From assembly GCA_014804645.1 (NCBI GenBank), contig JAAUZI010000025.1:13712-58906 (forward strand): DNA of 45,195 bases, written 5' to 3'. Position 1 is the first letter of the stretch; every line of letters starts with the position of its first letter. The notes beneath the pieces were generated by a model, which was not told the origin of the DNA, did no database searches, and worked only from the letters and a program-made list of their open reading frames with translations. Source of the DNA: Lachnospiraceae bacterium. Lineage in GTDB: Bacteria; Bacillota; Clostridia; Lachnospirales; Lachnospiraceae. Shown here piece after piece: positions 7,822 to 16,114 of the stretch. A program made the position numbers and the translations under genes.

Positions 7822-9200
7822 GACAATTCCGGTGTCTTCCCGATATGCTGTATGATATTCCGGTATATTTTTACCAGGAAAAAGGTACTCATGCTCAGGC
7901 TCATCAGCTCCGCTATAGGGAAAGCCCACCAGATCATGTCCACATTGCCGCTCAGGGATAGCAGATAGGCCACCGGCAGCAGTACGCAGAGCTGCCTGGC
8001 GATGGATACCACCATGCTGTAGACGCCGTTGCCCAGCGCCTGGAACACGCTGCCCACCACGATACAATATCCCGCAAAACAGAAACTCAGACAGATGGTC
8101 CGCAGGGCAGGCACACCAATCACCAGCAGCTCCTCGGTGGCGTTGAAAAAGCCCAACAGCTGCGCCGGAAACAACTCCATGACCACCAACCCTGCCAACA
8201 TGATTCCCACCGCAAACAGTATGCTGCTCTTTACAGTCTGAATCACCCTCTCTCGTTTGCCAGCCCCGTAGTTGTAAGCTATAATAGGCACCATACCGTT
8301 GTTCAACCCAAACACCGGCATAAAAATAAAGCTCTGCAGTTTAAAATACACGCCGAACACCGTCTGGGCCGCCCCAAACGCCGCCAGAATCAAATTCATG
8401 CCATAGGTCATGACCGACCCGATGGCCTGTACCACGATAGAAGGCGCGCCCACCTTATAAATCTGCCCGATCAGGTGCAGATTGGGGCGAAAGCCCTTGA
8501 AAGAGAGGTGAATCTCCTTGTTGCATTTCAGGTTGAAAATAATCGCCAGCGTCGCCGCCACGATCTGCCCGGTGACAGTGGCTATCGCCGCTCCGGCCAC
8601 TCCCATACTGGGCAGTCCAAAATACCCAAAGATCAGTATCGGGTCCAGAATCAGGTTCACCACCGCTCCGGTGCCCTGAGTAATCATGGTGTAGATAGTC
8701 TTTCCGGTGGACTGCAGGATACGTTCAAAGGATGTCTGTAGAAAGATGCCAACGCCCGCACCGCAACATATGGTTAGATAAGTGACACCGTACTCCTGCA
8801 CCTGAGAGATTTCCGTCTGGCTCATAAAAAAGGGCTTACTGGCAAAAAGTCCCACCAGAGCAAACACCAGTGCGCTGACCACCTCGATAAAAATGCCGTT
8901 GGTGGCAATGACATTGGCTTTTTCGTACTGTTTCTCCCCCAGTGTCTTGGACAGAAAGGCGTTGATACCCACAGCCGTGCCCACGGAGACCGCGATCATC
9001 AGGGACTGGATCGGGAATGCCAGCGACACTGCCCGCAAGGCATACTCATTGATCTGAGACACGAAGATACTGTCCACAATATTGTAGAGCGCCTGCACCA
9101 GCATGGAGATCATCATGGGCAGAGACATAGTAATCAATAGTTTGTTTATGGGCATTACCCCCATCTTGTTTTCCTGTCTTCCGACTGTTTCCTGTGCCAT
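7818..9200 (-). CDS. MATE family efflux transporter
   Basis: A 460-aa multidrug and toxin extrusion type antiporter with twelve hydrophobic segments. The N-terminal block PINKLLITMSLPMMISMLVQALYN and GNGVYSMVVSIARQ in the second half are typical of clostridial NorM/DinF-like MATE proteins. The start at 9200 (MAQETVGRQ) follows GGGAGGACAAAAGAG; the frame remains open 27 codons further but overlaps the tRNA terminator. The gene lies 38 nt after that terminator with no clear promoter of its own, so it may depend on read-through from the tRNA cluster. Substrate unknown. Confidence 0.92.
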   Translation of the reverse strand: MAQETVGRQENKMGVMPINKLLITMSLPMMISMLVQALYNIVDSIFVSQINEYALRAVSLAFPIQSLMIAVSVGTAVGINAFLSKTLGEKQYEKANVIATNGIFIEVVSALVFALVGLFASKPFFMSQTEISQVQEYGVTYLTICCGAGVGIFLQTSFERILQSTGKTIYTMITQGTGAVVNLILDPILIFGYFGLPSMGVAGAAIATVTGQIVAATLAIIFNLKCNKEIHLSFKGFRPNLHLIGQIYKVGAPSIVVQAIGSVMTYGMNLILAAFGAAQTVFGVYFKLQSFIFMPVFGLNNGMVPIIAYNYGAGKRERVIQTVKSSILFAVGIMLAGLVVMELFPAQLLGFFNATEELLVIGVPALRTICLSFCFAGYCIVVGSVFQALGNGVYSMVVSIARQLCVLLPVAYLLSLSGNVDMIWWAFPIAELMSLSMSTFFLVKIYRNIIQHIGKTPELS

Positions 9201-9237
9201 CTCTTTTGTCCTCCCGGCAATGCTGTTTTTTGCGCAC

Positions 9238-9274
9238 ATAAAAAAGCCGGAAACCTTTGATTTTCCTGGCTTTT
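9238..9274 (-). terminator. Terminator after the tRNA cluster
   Basis: AAAAGCC-GGAAA pairs with TTTCC-GGCTTTTT (9261-9274 with 9241-9253), followed by a run of six T on the minus strand. Confidence 0.8.
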
Positions 9275-9283
9275 CTCTCACAA

Positions 9284-9356
9284 TGAGATATGGGGGATTC
9301 GAACCCCCGACAACCTGATTAAAAGTCAGGTGCTCTACCGACTGAGCTAATATCCC
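9284..9356 (-). tRNA. tRNA-Lys (UUU anticodon)
   Basis: A 73-nt cloverleaf, acceptor GGGATAT, anticodon arm CTGACTTTTAATCAG, T arm GGGGGTTCGAATCCCCC. Last of four tRNAs in one transcript. Confidence 0.95.
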
Positions 9357-9368
9357 ACAAATGAAAAA

Positions 9369-9440
9369 CAGGGCTAGCTGGATTCGAACCAGCGACTGCA
9401 GCAGTCAAAGTGCTGTGCCTTACCGCTTGGCGATAGCCCT
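9369..9440 (-). tRNA. tRNA-Gln (UUG anticodon)
   Basis: A 72-nt cloverleaf with the weak first pair A1-U72 typical of tRNA-Gln, anticodon loop CTTTGAC and T arm GCTGGTTCGAATCCAGC. Confidence 0.94.
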
Positions 9441-9481
9441 ATATGACACCAAGCGTGCCATGCAGACACATACTCGTAAAA

Positions 9482-9556
9482 GGTGGATAAAGGGATTCGA
9501 ACCCTTGGCCTCCAGAGCCACAATCTGGCGCGCTAACCAACTGCGCTATACCCACC
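9482..9556 (-). tRNA. tRNA-His (GUG anticodon)
   Basis: A 75-nt cloverleaf including the extra 5' G (G-1 opposite C73), anticodon loop TTGTGGC and T arm AGGGTTCGAATCCCT. Confidence 0.94.
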
Positions 9557-9616
9557 ATATTGAACCGAAAACTGACTTCCCGGCTTGCGCAAATCTCCCG
9601 CTGGCAGATTCACTCC

Positions 9617-9690
<74 letters not shown>

Positions 9691-9724
9691 ATAATCCGGC
9701 GTTTCAACCGCACCGACGAATGAT

Positions 9725-9753
9725 ATTGTATCGTAGAATGAGGTGTTTGTCAA
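9725..9753 (-). promoter_or_regulatory. Promoter of the four-tRNA operon
   Basis: TTGACA (9748-9753), 17 bp, TACAAT (9725-9730), about 35 bp before tRNA-Arg. Confidence 0.9.
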
Positions 9754-9826
9754 CTGTTTTTGCGCTTTTTTTCAAAAATCTGTTATACTCACTAACGATT
9801 AGATTTTCCTTTCCGCACAGTGCAAT

Positions 9827-9874
9827 GTAGTTTGCCAAATGGCAAACTACTGTAGTTTATCTTTGATAAACTAC
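9827..9874. repeat. Tandem pair of perfect hairpins sharing end sequences
   Basis: GTAGTTTGCC-AAAT-GGCAAACTAC (9827-9850) is followed after one base by GTAGTTTATC-TTT-GATAAACTAC (9852-9874). Both begin GTAGTTT and end AAACTAC, so the outer arms can also pair with each other. There is no U tract; it lies between the phosphorylase stop and the tRNA promoter. Confidence 0.85.
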
Positions 9875-9945
9875 ATCTGCCCAATTATGCGGCATGTGCT
9901 GTGCAGAAATCGGAAAATCGTAAGCGTATGTCAGTATAATCGCCC

Positions 9946-10746
9946 CTACTTCGGTTCGTATCCTGCAATCTTGTATATCATATCCGGCAGAACCACACAT
10001 CTGGAATGTTCGTACACTTCCTGTATTTTTTCGTCCCTTCCGACAAGCGGAACGCCTGTCGCGGAATTGTCTGAGACCACCAATAGCGCCACTGCGGGGA
10101 CTTCCATTATTTTTGCTATGGCATAGAACGTGGCAGTTTCCATTTCAATCAAGTCCGTGTCAAAGGACTTGATCTCGTCGAGATGCGTATACTCCATGAC
10201 AATGGAATCCGTACAGAACACGCTGGCCTCCTTGATGGAATACCCGTTATCCGCCGCCAGCCTAAGCACCTTTGCCACATAGTCTCTATCCGGATACACC
10301 CGTTCAAAGGGCACATAATCCCTGATACTCTCTTTCAGATAGGTGTTGGCAAGAGTTCCCGCTATTGAATAGCTGGGCGTACAGATGTCCCCCGGGTTGA
10401 ATTCTCTTTTCAAGGCTCCCACAGCGCCTATAAATATCATTTTTTTGAATCGCAGTTCCCCACATATGAGCAGATAGTCCAGCATATTGCACGCGCCGGT
10501 GGTGGTTTTGATCCATGCAATTTTGAGATTCTCCTTTTCGACCAGAAACCCCTGGGAATGCGTTGCGGAAAGCAGTTCTGTAATGTTAAAGCTCTCATCC
10601 CTTATTATTTTATACGGGCTATAGGACGGCGCTATGACCAGAGCGTCATAGACAAAGGCGTCTGTCAATCCGAAGTTAGTCTGTGTCAGGCTGCAGGGAT
10701 TGTATTTATGGATATTGTCTAAAATCTGCTTGAGCTTGTCTGTCAT
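9946..10746 (-). CDS. Purine/uridine nucleoside phosphorylase family protein
   Basis: A 266-aa cytoplasmic enzyme of the PNP_UDP_1 family, which splits nucleosides with phosphate. IFIGAVGALKREFNPGDIC is the phosphate/ribose loop region, and DLIEMETATFYAIAKIMEVPAVALLVVSDN is the ribose-binding EMET block followed by the catalytic-loop Asp. The N-terminal 70 residues are longer than in DeoD-type enzymes, so it may be a divergent relative with another substrate. Start preceded by AAAGGAC. First gene after the tRNA cluster in a run of accessory genes. Confidence 0.8.
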   Translation of the reverse strand: MTDKLKQILDNIHKYNPCSLTQTNFGLTDAFVYDALVIAPSYSPYKIIRDESFNITELLSATHSQGFLVEKENLKIAWIKTTTGACNMLDYLLICGELRFKKMIFIGAVGALKREFNPGDICTPSYSIAGTLANTYLKESIRDYVPFERVYPDRDYVAKVLRLAADNGYSIKEASVFCTDSIVMEYTHLDEIKSFDTDLIEMETATFYAIAKIMEVPAVALLVVSDNSATGVPLVGRDEKIQEVYEHSRCVVLPDMIYKIAGYEPK

Positions 10747-10831
10747 GTGTTCTCGGTCCTTTCTTCCAGATACCTCTATTGAAACGTCATTTTCGCTATT
10801 TCACAACTGTCTTTGATATAGGGCGATATTT

Positions 10832-11377
10832 CTAATTCTCATACCCCATTCTCAAAAATTCCTCTTTCAAAATAGCATAATTTAACTTATCATGCATCTC
10901 GCAGTTCAGATAGACGGACCTTCTCTCCCGGCCCTCCAAAACAAAACCACATTTGTCTAAAAGCTTTTGCGCGCCGATGTTTATATCCAGCGTATTGGCG
11001 GTTATTCTCTCCAACCCCAGATACTTAAAGCCGTAATTCAGCATCAGCATTACCGCTTGACCGCCATAACCCTTGGCGCGGTTCTCTATCTTGGCCATGC
11101 CCATGCCGACGCTGCATTTCCGATTAACCCTGTCGATATCCTGCAGCGCCACGTCACCTATCACAGTGCCGTCATTTTTGAAGATTCCCAGTCGAACATT
11201 TTGGTTTCCCTGCAGCTTTTGTATTTCGTCAAACCAGTCATTCGCCTTTTCGTCGGAATGGCCTAAGTTTAGCTCCTCCGTCGGATTGTCAAAATCATAT
11301 TCAAAGTCATTCCAAAGAGTTTTGCAGTCTTCCCGACTTAGTGTTTCCAGATATATATCCTTTTCCTGTAATCGCAT
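10832..11377 (-). CDS. GNAT family N-acetyltransferase
   Basis: A 181-aa acetyl-CoA-dependent acetyltransferase of the RimJ/RimL type. VGMGMAKIENRAKGYGGQAVMLMLNYGF carries the acetyl-CoA loop (R-x-KGYGG), followed by LERITANTLDINIGAQKLLDKCGFVLEGRERRSVYLN, the usual beta6/beta7 block. The start at 11377 (MRLQEKDIY) is preceded by GGAGGGAGGAAG; the open frame upstream overlaps the kinase gene. It lies 35 nt after the APH-like kinase, so the two are probably co-transcribed. Substrate unknown. Confidence 0.9.
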   Translation of the reverse strand: MRLQEKDIYLETLSREDCKTLWNDFEYDFDNPTEELNLGHSDEKANDWFDEIQKLQGNQNVRLGIFKNDGTVIGDVALQDIDRVNRKCSVGMGMAKIENRAKGYGGQAVMLMLNYGFKYLGLERITANTLDINIGAQKLLDKCGFVLEGRERRSVYLNCEMHDKLNYAILKEEFLRMGYEN

Positions 11378-11412
11378 TTTTCTTCCTCCCTCCAGCAGCG
11401 AGCCTGCACGGC

Positions 11413-12225
11413 TCACAGCAATAGCAATTCCGCAAGTTCCAGTTGCTGCCTGTTCATCTCTTCGCCATCCTCCAGACACCAGATATTTGCCAGAACGGTT
11501 TCCATGTAAAAAAGTTTCTTTATATCCGCCGCCGGATACCCTGACTGCCCGCCAAGCAGCCGGATGACCTCTTCAATGTGCTGCCTGTCCGAACTTGCAT
11601 GAATAGTATCCAGTTCATTCAATATAAATCTCGGCAAATCCATAATGGCAGGACCAACGACGCCCTTGGGATCAATCATGACATAGCTGCCGTCCGTTCT
11701 CAGCAGCAGATTATCGTGATGCAGATCGCCGTGAAGGAGTACTCTGTCCGGATATTTCTCAAACATTTCCACGCAAAAAGCATGAGCACGGGATGCCAAA
11801 TCCTCTGCCACATGATGCTGCGCACAGTACTCACAGATCCGTTCCAGCCAGTTCAGATAAGTTGCGCTGGAGTCCGCAGGCATATGTATCTCACAAAATA
11901 CCTGTAAAAACATCTGAATTCTTTTTTCCAGAGACGTCTCCCTGCGCAGCACCGTCCCCGGGAAAATGCGCTCCTCCAAAAGGAGTCCGGCCCTTTCGTC
12001 AAATGCGTATACCCTGCAGCTATGACGTCCCGACAGCCGCTCCAACATCCGGTATTCGGATTCCAGCTGTGATTTGTGTTGATTTATCTTCAGTATAACT
12101 GGCCCGAAATTCTTTGACTCGGCAGAGAAAACACCCCTTGTCAAATGCTCGTAGATCACTTCGAGATGACCTAATCCCCACTCTTTTACCGCATAATTTA
12201 TTTTATCCCGCATATCAGTTTCCAT
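11413..12225 (-). CDS. APH(6)-like small-molecule kinase (streptomycin 6-kinase family)
   Basis: A 270-aa kinase-like protein. HGDLHHDN (about residues 165-172) is the catalytic loop and IDPKG (184-188) the metal-binding segment, the pattern of the aminoglycoside/hydroxyurea resistance kinases. The lysine strand PVILKINQHK is also present. The start at 12225 (METDMRDK) has GGGAGGG about 9 nt upstream; the frame stays open 50 codons further into the NUDIX gene. Neighbours are an acetyltransferase and a NUDIX hydrolase. Whether it confers resistance cannot be told. Confidence 0.8.
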   Translation of the reverse strand: METDMRDKINYAVKEWGLGHLEVIYEHLTRGVFSAESKNFGPVILKINQHKSQLESEYRMLERLSGRHSCRVYAFDERAGLLLEERIFPGTVLRRETSLEKRIQMFLQVFCEIHMPADSSATYLNWLERICEYCAQHHVAEDLASRAHAFCVEMFEKYPDRVLLHGDLHHDNLLLRTDGSYVMIDPKGVVGPAIMDLPRFILNELDTIHASSDRQHIEEVIRLLGGQSGYPAADIKKLFYMETVLANIWCLEDGEEMNRQQLELAELLLL

Positions 12226-12304
12226 TGCCTGGTTCCCTCCCGGTCCATGCGTCGCATATTTAGTTTCCATGTCAAAAGCATATTGGTCCTTTGATTTCCG
12301 ACTA

Positions 12305-12766
12305 TTATATACAATATAACGAGAAAGGCGGGTGCGATGTACTCTCATAATCGGTATAATGTAATCCCGCATCATCAGATATGGCGCTTTGAATCAGCTT
12401 CTTTGTCAATTCCGGAACATCCTCTCTGACCAATGCCTCATTTACATCCACCCACAGAACCTCGCTGTTTTCGTCATTATCTGATTTAGGAGTTCCCAAT
12501 ACATATTTCGCCCTGAACGCAACGTACCAGTCGTGCATATTGAAACGTATCCCGATAATGCTTTCCGGCTCTATTGTTATTCCCGTTTCCTCCAAATATT
12601 CGCGTACCAAGGCATGCTGCGGCGTTTCGCCGTGCTCCACATATCCTCCCGGCACGATCAGCATTCCCTTTCCACCGCCGTATGTATGTCTGCCCAATAG
12701 AACTTTACCTTCATTAATCACAACGCCGGTAACACTTTGACCCCAGTTTGTATTTTCATGATCCAT
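12305..12766 (-). CDS. NUDIX hydrolase
   Basis: A 153-aa nucleoside-diphosphate-X hydrolase. The NUDIX box is complete: residues 41-63 read GYVEHGE, then REYLEETGI, matching Gx5Ex7REUxEExGU. Housecleaning or ADP-sugar type substrates are possible; nothing in the sequence decides. It lies 80 nt upstream of the APH-like gene and 31 nt after the zeta-toxin stop. Confidence 0.92.
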   Translation of the reverse strand: MDHENTNWGQSVTGVVINEGKVLLGRHTYGGGKGMLIVPGGYVEHGETPQHALVREYLEETGITIEPESIIGIRFNMHDWYVAFRAKYVLGTPKSDNDENSEVLWVDVNEALVREDVPELTKKLIQSAISDDAGLHYTDYESTSHPPFSLYCI

Positions 12767-12797
12767 GAGCTATCACCCCTTTCCCCAAAATATATTA

Positions 12798-13352
12798 TCA
12801 CAAAATCCCGTTTACCCACAGGGGTAATTTTGAAACCTTTCCCGTACAATTTCCATTTTCAAAATCTGCAATTCTCGCGAATTTTTCCGTGTTATCATAC
12901 AATACTGACAAATCGCACAGAGGCAAAACGGCTTTCAATTGCAGCAGGGACTCATGATATCGTTTCTCTATATCCTGCTCAGGGATTCCATGCCCCCCGG
13001 CAAGAACTCTTAGACGCACCCGCTCCTTGGCGATTTCCGCAGAATCAACACCGACATAGTAAAGCTCAATAAAATACCCTGCCGCTTTTGCTGACTGAAT
13101 ATTCCGAAAAATACTTTTTCCGCATAGGGTAGTTTCCTGATTAAAAGAGACGCCTTCCGCCATAAAATTTTTCAATCTTTTGACAGCAATCTTCCCGGCT
13201 GTCAATACATCCTGAACATCTCTCCAATTTCCAAATTCCCGCACGATTTCATCCATATTGATTCTCGGCATATCAAAAAGCTGTGGGTTCGTCTGGAACA
13301 AGGTGGATTTTCCTGCGCCGTTTACCCCAGCAAAAATAATATATTTTTTCAT
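12798..13352 (-). CDS. Zeta-toxin family P-loop kinase
   Basis: A 184-aa protein. It starts MKKYIIFAGVNGAGKST (Walker A) and has INMDEIVREFG, the acidic substrate-binding strand; RVRLRVLAGGHGIPEQDIEKRYHESL contains the Arg-rich lid. Zeta toxins phosphorylate UDP-N-acetylglucosamine and block wall synthesis; related proteins can have other substrates. The start at 13352 lies 4 nt after the upstream stop and its ribosome site (AGAGG) is inside that gene, as in toxin-antitoxin pairs. It is shorter than the plasmid zeta (about 287 aa) but normal for the chromosomal clostridial type. Confidence 0.85.
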   Translation of the reverse strand: MKKYIIFAGVNGAGKSTLFQTNPQLFDMPRINMDEIVREFGNWRDVQDVLTAGKIAVKRLKNFMAEGVSFNQETTLCGKSIFRNIQSAKAAGYFIELYYVGVDSAEIAKERVRLRVLAGGHGIPEQDIEKRYHESLLQLKAVLPLCDLSVLYDNTEKFARIADFENGNCTGKVSKLPLWVNGIL

Positions 13353-13356
13353 ATGC

Positions 13357-13536
13357 CTAGAACCTCTTTTCCGCAATTACTTTCTTCTGTTTCTGCTGTA
13401 GAACAAAATCTGTAACTATCTTGAAAAAAACTGCCTCCTCTTCCGATTCCGCGCTGGCTATTATCTCAGGGCAATCATTAAAATTAATTTCCCTGCACTG
13501 GTTATATAATTCATGCAATATTTCCGTTTTGGACAT
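13357..13536 (-). CDS. Probable zeta antitoxin (59 aa), internal start
   Basis: From ATG 13536 (MSKTEILHELYNQC) a 59-residue helical acidic protein can be made, with GAGAGGA 8 nt upstream. It ends QKQKKVIAEKRF directly before the toxin. Small proteins of this size and layout precede chromosomal zeta-type toxins in Firmicutes (from memory). The same frame is also the C-terminal part of a longer open frame starting at 13926, so either two products or a fusion exist. Confidence 0.6.
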   Translation of the reverse strand: MSKTEILHELYNQCREINFNDCPEIIASAESEEEAVFFKIVTDFVLQQKQKKVIAEKRF

Positions 13537-13926
13537 GGTTTTTTCCTCTCTGTCTATGGTACAAACTTTTCCCTCAGGCAATCCAGCTCTGATATTGGGG
13601 CACTGTCTTCTGATCAGTTCCAATGTTTCTTGATACTGTTCATCTTTTGAGAAGAATATTGACTCTTCGGCATTTCTATTTTTGTTCGCTGAAACAGAAT
13701 TTGCTTTGTATGTGATGACAAGGGAAACGCCAACAGCCATATTGGCCACACTGCGGTTTCCGCCTACATTATAGGATACCCTTGTCGTCTCATCCTGTCT
13801 GCGGATGCTCAGGATATCGGCTGTTCGGACAAAACAGCAGAAACGACTGTTAAAATACATCCAATAATCAGAGCCGGCAATAAAACGGGAAGGATATGTC
13901 TCCTCGCTGACATTATAAAAGTTCAC
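13357..13926 (-). CDS. Longer open frame: unknown domain fused in frame to the antitoxin region
   Basis: Read from GTG 13926 this gives 189 aa: about 130 residues of unknown function (TYPSRFIAGSDYWMYFNSRF, then SYNVGGNRSVANMAVGVSLVI), followed by the 59-residue antitoxin-like part. The frame stays protein-like upstream of 13926 to about 13998 (reading DLFNSQKENDNYGVV), with no ATG, so the front part may be the truncated end of an older gene that became joined to the antitoxin. I do not recognise the front domain. Confidence 0.45.
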   Translation of the reverse strand: MNFYNVSEETYPSRFIAGSDYWMYFNSRFCCFVRTADILSIRRQDETTRVSYNVGGNRSVANMAVGVSLVITYKANSVSANKNRNAEESIFFSKDEQYQETLELIRRQCPNIRAGLPEGKVCTIDREEKTMSKTEILHELYNQCREINFNDCPEIIASAESEEEAVFFKIVTDFVLQQKQKKVIAEKRF

Positions 13927-14001
13927 TACGCCATAATTGTCGTTTTCCTTCTGACTGTTAAAAAGGTCCTGGTCCTCCTGAGTTTGAAAGTTTGGCTCTT
14001 A

Positions 14002-14030
14002 ATTCTAACATTTTCCACTTGTTGCTGCAA
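14002..14030 (-). promoter_or_regulatory. Possible promoter of the toxin-antitoxin region
   Basis: TTGCAG (14025-14030), 17 bp, TAGAAT (14002-14007). It sits at the edge of the protein-like upstream stretch. Confidence 0.4.
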
Positions 14031-14086
14031 GTCACCCCACATACACTATCCTACCATATCCCCGGCTTATTGTCTATCAGCAGAAG

Positions 14087-14110
14087 AGGGGATACCCAAA
14101 GATATCCCCT
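14087..14110. terminator. Hairpin downstream of the XRE-TPR gene
   Basis: AGGGGATA (14087-14094) pairs with TATCCCCT (14103-14110). The U tract is weak on both strands. Confidence 0.4.
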
Positions 14111-14158
14111 TCAAAAGTACTGTCATTAGATGATCATTGTTATTGTGGGTAGCACAAC

Positions 14159-15178
14159 CTATTTTGTCCCCTGTAATTTTTGTATTTCACTACGTGCCCA
14201 TTCTACAGTTTCACTATCATAGTCATTAAAATCTGATGCCAGTGTGTTTATTATGAGCTGCCATGCTTCAATTGCCTCGGTTTTTCTTCCCAACTTTGTG
14301 TAAAGAAACGCAAGAGAAAATACTGCATCAAGATATCTGGGAGGAGTGGCTGTTTGAAATGCATTCTTAAAGCACATTATCGCCCGATCATATTCATTGA
14401 TCCGATTGAATCTTTCCCCTGCCTCGTATTGTCCCATACTGTCATCCTCGGATACAGCATTCCATATCGCTTTTGCACTGTCAAGATTTCCTCTTGCCAG
14501 CTCAAGGTCACCGAGATATATCTGGCGCAGATATTCCTTACTCTTATCAAGCTGCATCAGCTTGATATATTTTTCTGCTCTCTCAAAATACCTCTGACGT
14601 ATCAGCGCCTCAATAAGCGTAACAATTAGCTCAGAATTTTGAGGAAATTTTTCTGCATAGGGTTCACATACGCGAATAAACCAATCGTCATCACTGTGAG
14701 CCTTATAGACTCCCCCGCCGCGAACTTGGCGATACAATCCAAATATTTCCTCATCAAGCGGAGAATATTTCATTGCCCTTTCCAACATTCTTCCCGCTTC
14801 CAGCAAATCATCATTTGTTTTCTTTAAATGCAGGCGGGCATATAATTTCAAAGCGCGGACATTATCCGGATCATCCTGCAAAGAAACATCCAGAATCCGC
14901 TTTGCGTAGAGGTAACTCTGTTCAGACAACCCCTCATATGCCAAAATATGCTCAATGCGTTTCAACTCATCCTCATGATCTACAGAAAACAGATCGTCGA
15001 TCCGAACGCCAAAGAAAGCCGCAATTTCAGGCAGGAGAGTAATATCCGGCATGGTTGTTCCTGTTTCCCATTTACTAACCGCCTGAAAAGAAATGCCTAA
15101 ATATTCGGCAACTTCCTCCTGTGTTATTTTACGGTCCATTCGCAGTTTTTTGATCGCACTTCCCATATCCATATTCAT
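14159..15178 (-). CDS. XRE-family transcription regulator with TPR-like C-terminal domain
   Basis: A 339-aa protein. Residues about 5-60 are a helix-turn-helix of the Cro/CI class (IKKLRMDRKITQEEVAEYLGISFQAVSKWETG), ending DDLFSVD. The rest is a row of helical repeats with the TPR look (AERALKYS-type pairs, ERAEKYIKLM, RAIMCFKNAF, EAIEAWQLII). Such proteins often sense a peptide or partner through the TPR part. The start is placed at MNMDMGSAIKK with GGAGG upstream: the earlier in-frame ATG at 15238 overlaps the -10 box of the promoter and cannot be used from that transcript. Target unknown. Confidence 0.9.
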   Translation of the reverse strand: MNMDMGSAIKKLRMDRKITQEEVAEYLGISFQAVSKWETGTTMPDITLLPEIAAFFGVRIDDLFSVDHEDELKRIEHILAYEGLSEQSYLYAKRILDVSLQDDPDNVRALKLYARLHLKKTNDDLLEAGRMLERAMKYSPLDEEIFGLYRQVRGGGVYKAHSDDDWFIRVCEPYAEKFPQNSELIVTLIEALIRQRYFERAEKYIKLMQLDKSKEYLRQIYLGDLELARGNLDSAKAIWNAVSEDDSMGQYEAGERFNRINEYDRAIMCFKNAFQTATPPRYLDAVFSLAFLYTKLGRKTEAIEAWQLIINTLASDFNDYDSETVEWARSEIQKLQGTK

Positions 15179-15233
15179 ATCCTTATTCCTCCAATGCTTA
15201 TCATGTCTGTCATAGGTATCAGCTGATAAACAA

Positions 15234-15262
15234 ATCATATATTACATGGTACATTGTTTCAA
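15234..15262 (-). promoter_or_regulatory. Promoter of the XRE-TPR regulator
   Basis: TTGAAA (15257-15262), 17 bp, TATGAT (15234-15239). It decides the start codon of the gene. Confidence 0.75.
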
Positions 15263-15376
15263 TAACTGTGTATTTTACATAACTCAACCGATAAGCGAAT
15301 TAATTTATATGATAAAAAATGAAGAACGGACATGTACCTTCCAGAAAAGCCCTGGAAACATCACGTTTTTAGGCAT

Positions 15377-15407
15377 TAAAACACCTCCGAAAATTACTCT
15401 TCGGAGG
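15377..15407 (-). terminator. Terminator of the HAD-fragment transcript
   Basis: CCTCCGAA (15384-15391) pairs exactly with TTCGGAGG (15400-15407), and TGTTTTAA follows on the minus strand. Confidence 0.75.
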
Positions 15408-15473
15408 TCACTCTGGCAGGTCAATCCCATGAGCTATTTGGTCAATTTTAGCGTTCAGAAAAGCGTCGCTATA

Positions 15474-15827
15474 TCAGGTTCCCTGCGTCACACATTGTAA
15501 AATATCAAGAGGTTCTTCCGCTGTTAAGAAACCATCCATGCTGTCACGCTTATGCGGAAGTTGATTAGTATACCATTTGGCCTGAATCGCTTTCATTCCG
15601 GCCATTTTGGCACCTTCAAGCTCATTGCTGCCCCCATCTCCTATAAAAATACACTCATTTGCAGCAACTCCCAACAAATCGGCACCCTCTTTATAGATAC
15701 GAATATCCGGCTTTTGCATTTTTACTTCGTAAGATAGAACTACCTGATCAAAATACTTATATAGCTTGCTTTGTCTGATAACTTTTACTTCTTCAGAAGA
15801 GCAATTGCTTATTATTGCCAGCCGCAT
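15474..15827 (-). pseudogene. HAD-superfamily hydrolase, C-terminal fragment
   Basis: 117 readable residues carry HAD motif II (LAIISNCSSEE), the motif III lysine region (YEVKMQKPD) and motif IV (FIGDGGSNELEGAKMAG). Motif I with the nucleophile aspartate, and the cap domain, are absent: the frame starts directly before motif II, within the last codons of a DinJ antitoxin gene in another frame. This is a 5'-truncated gene, about half the usual 210-230 aa, and cannot be an active phosphatase. Confidence 0.85.
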
Positions 15828-16089
15828 CCTGGATTTTGCCCATTCCTATTTCTTCGTAACCTTCCTTCAACTTGGCATGAATCTCAGCCGTATTCATCAT
15901 ATCCGCATTAACTTCCGGGGAAACTTTCGGCAATGTCACTGCAAAGGGGATTCCGCCAGCCAAAGATATTTGATTAAGGTACATGTCAATGGCTGTTGAC
16001 ATAGGTATTCCTAATTGTGCTAATACATTCTCTGCTCGTTGTTTTACAGTCGGGTTTATTCTTAAATTTAACGTAGCTGTTTTTTCCAT
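15793..16089 (-). CDS. RelB/DinJ-family antitoxin with replaced C-terminus
   Basis: A 98-aa protein. MEKTATLNLRINPTVKQRAENVLAQLGIPMSTAIDMYLNQI is the ribbon-helix-helix DNA-binding part of DinJ-type antitoxins; the middle (EIHAKLKEGYEEIGMGKIQDAA) binds toxin in the family. The last eight residues (GNNKQLLF) come from the HAD fragment in a shifted frame, so the true C-terminus has been lost. No YafQ/RelE toxin follows, so it is an orphan. Start at 16089 with GGAGAAGG upstream. It may still autorepress through the inverted repeat before it. Confidence 0.85.
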   Translation of the reverse strand: MEKTATLNLRINPTVKQRAENVLAQLGIPMSTAIDMYLNQISLAGGIPFAVTLPKVSPEVNADMMNTAEIHAKLKEGYEEIGMGKIQDAAGNNKQLLF

Positions 16090-16114
16090 AACAATTACCT
16101 TCTCCGCTCTTATT

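Noticed and set aside
15179..15238. XRE-TPR start at ATG 15238
   Set aside because: It overlaps the -10 box of the promoter; the GGAGG-linked ATG at 15178 fits.
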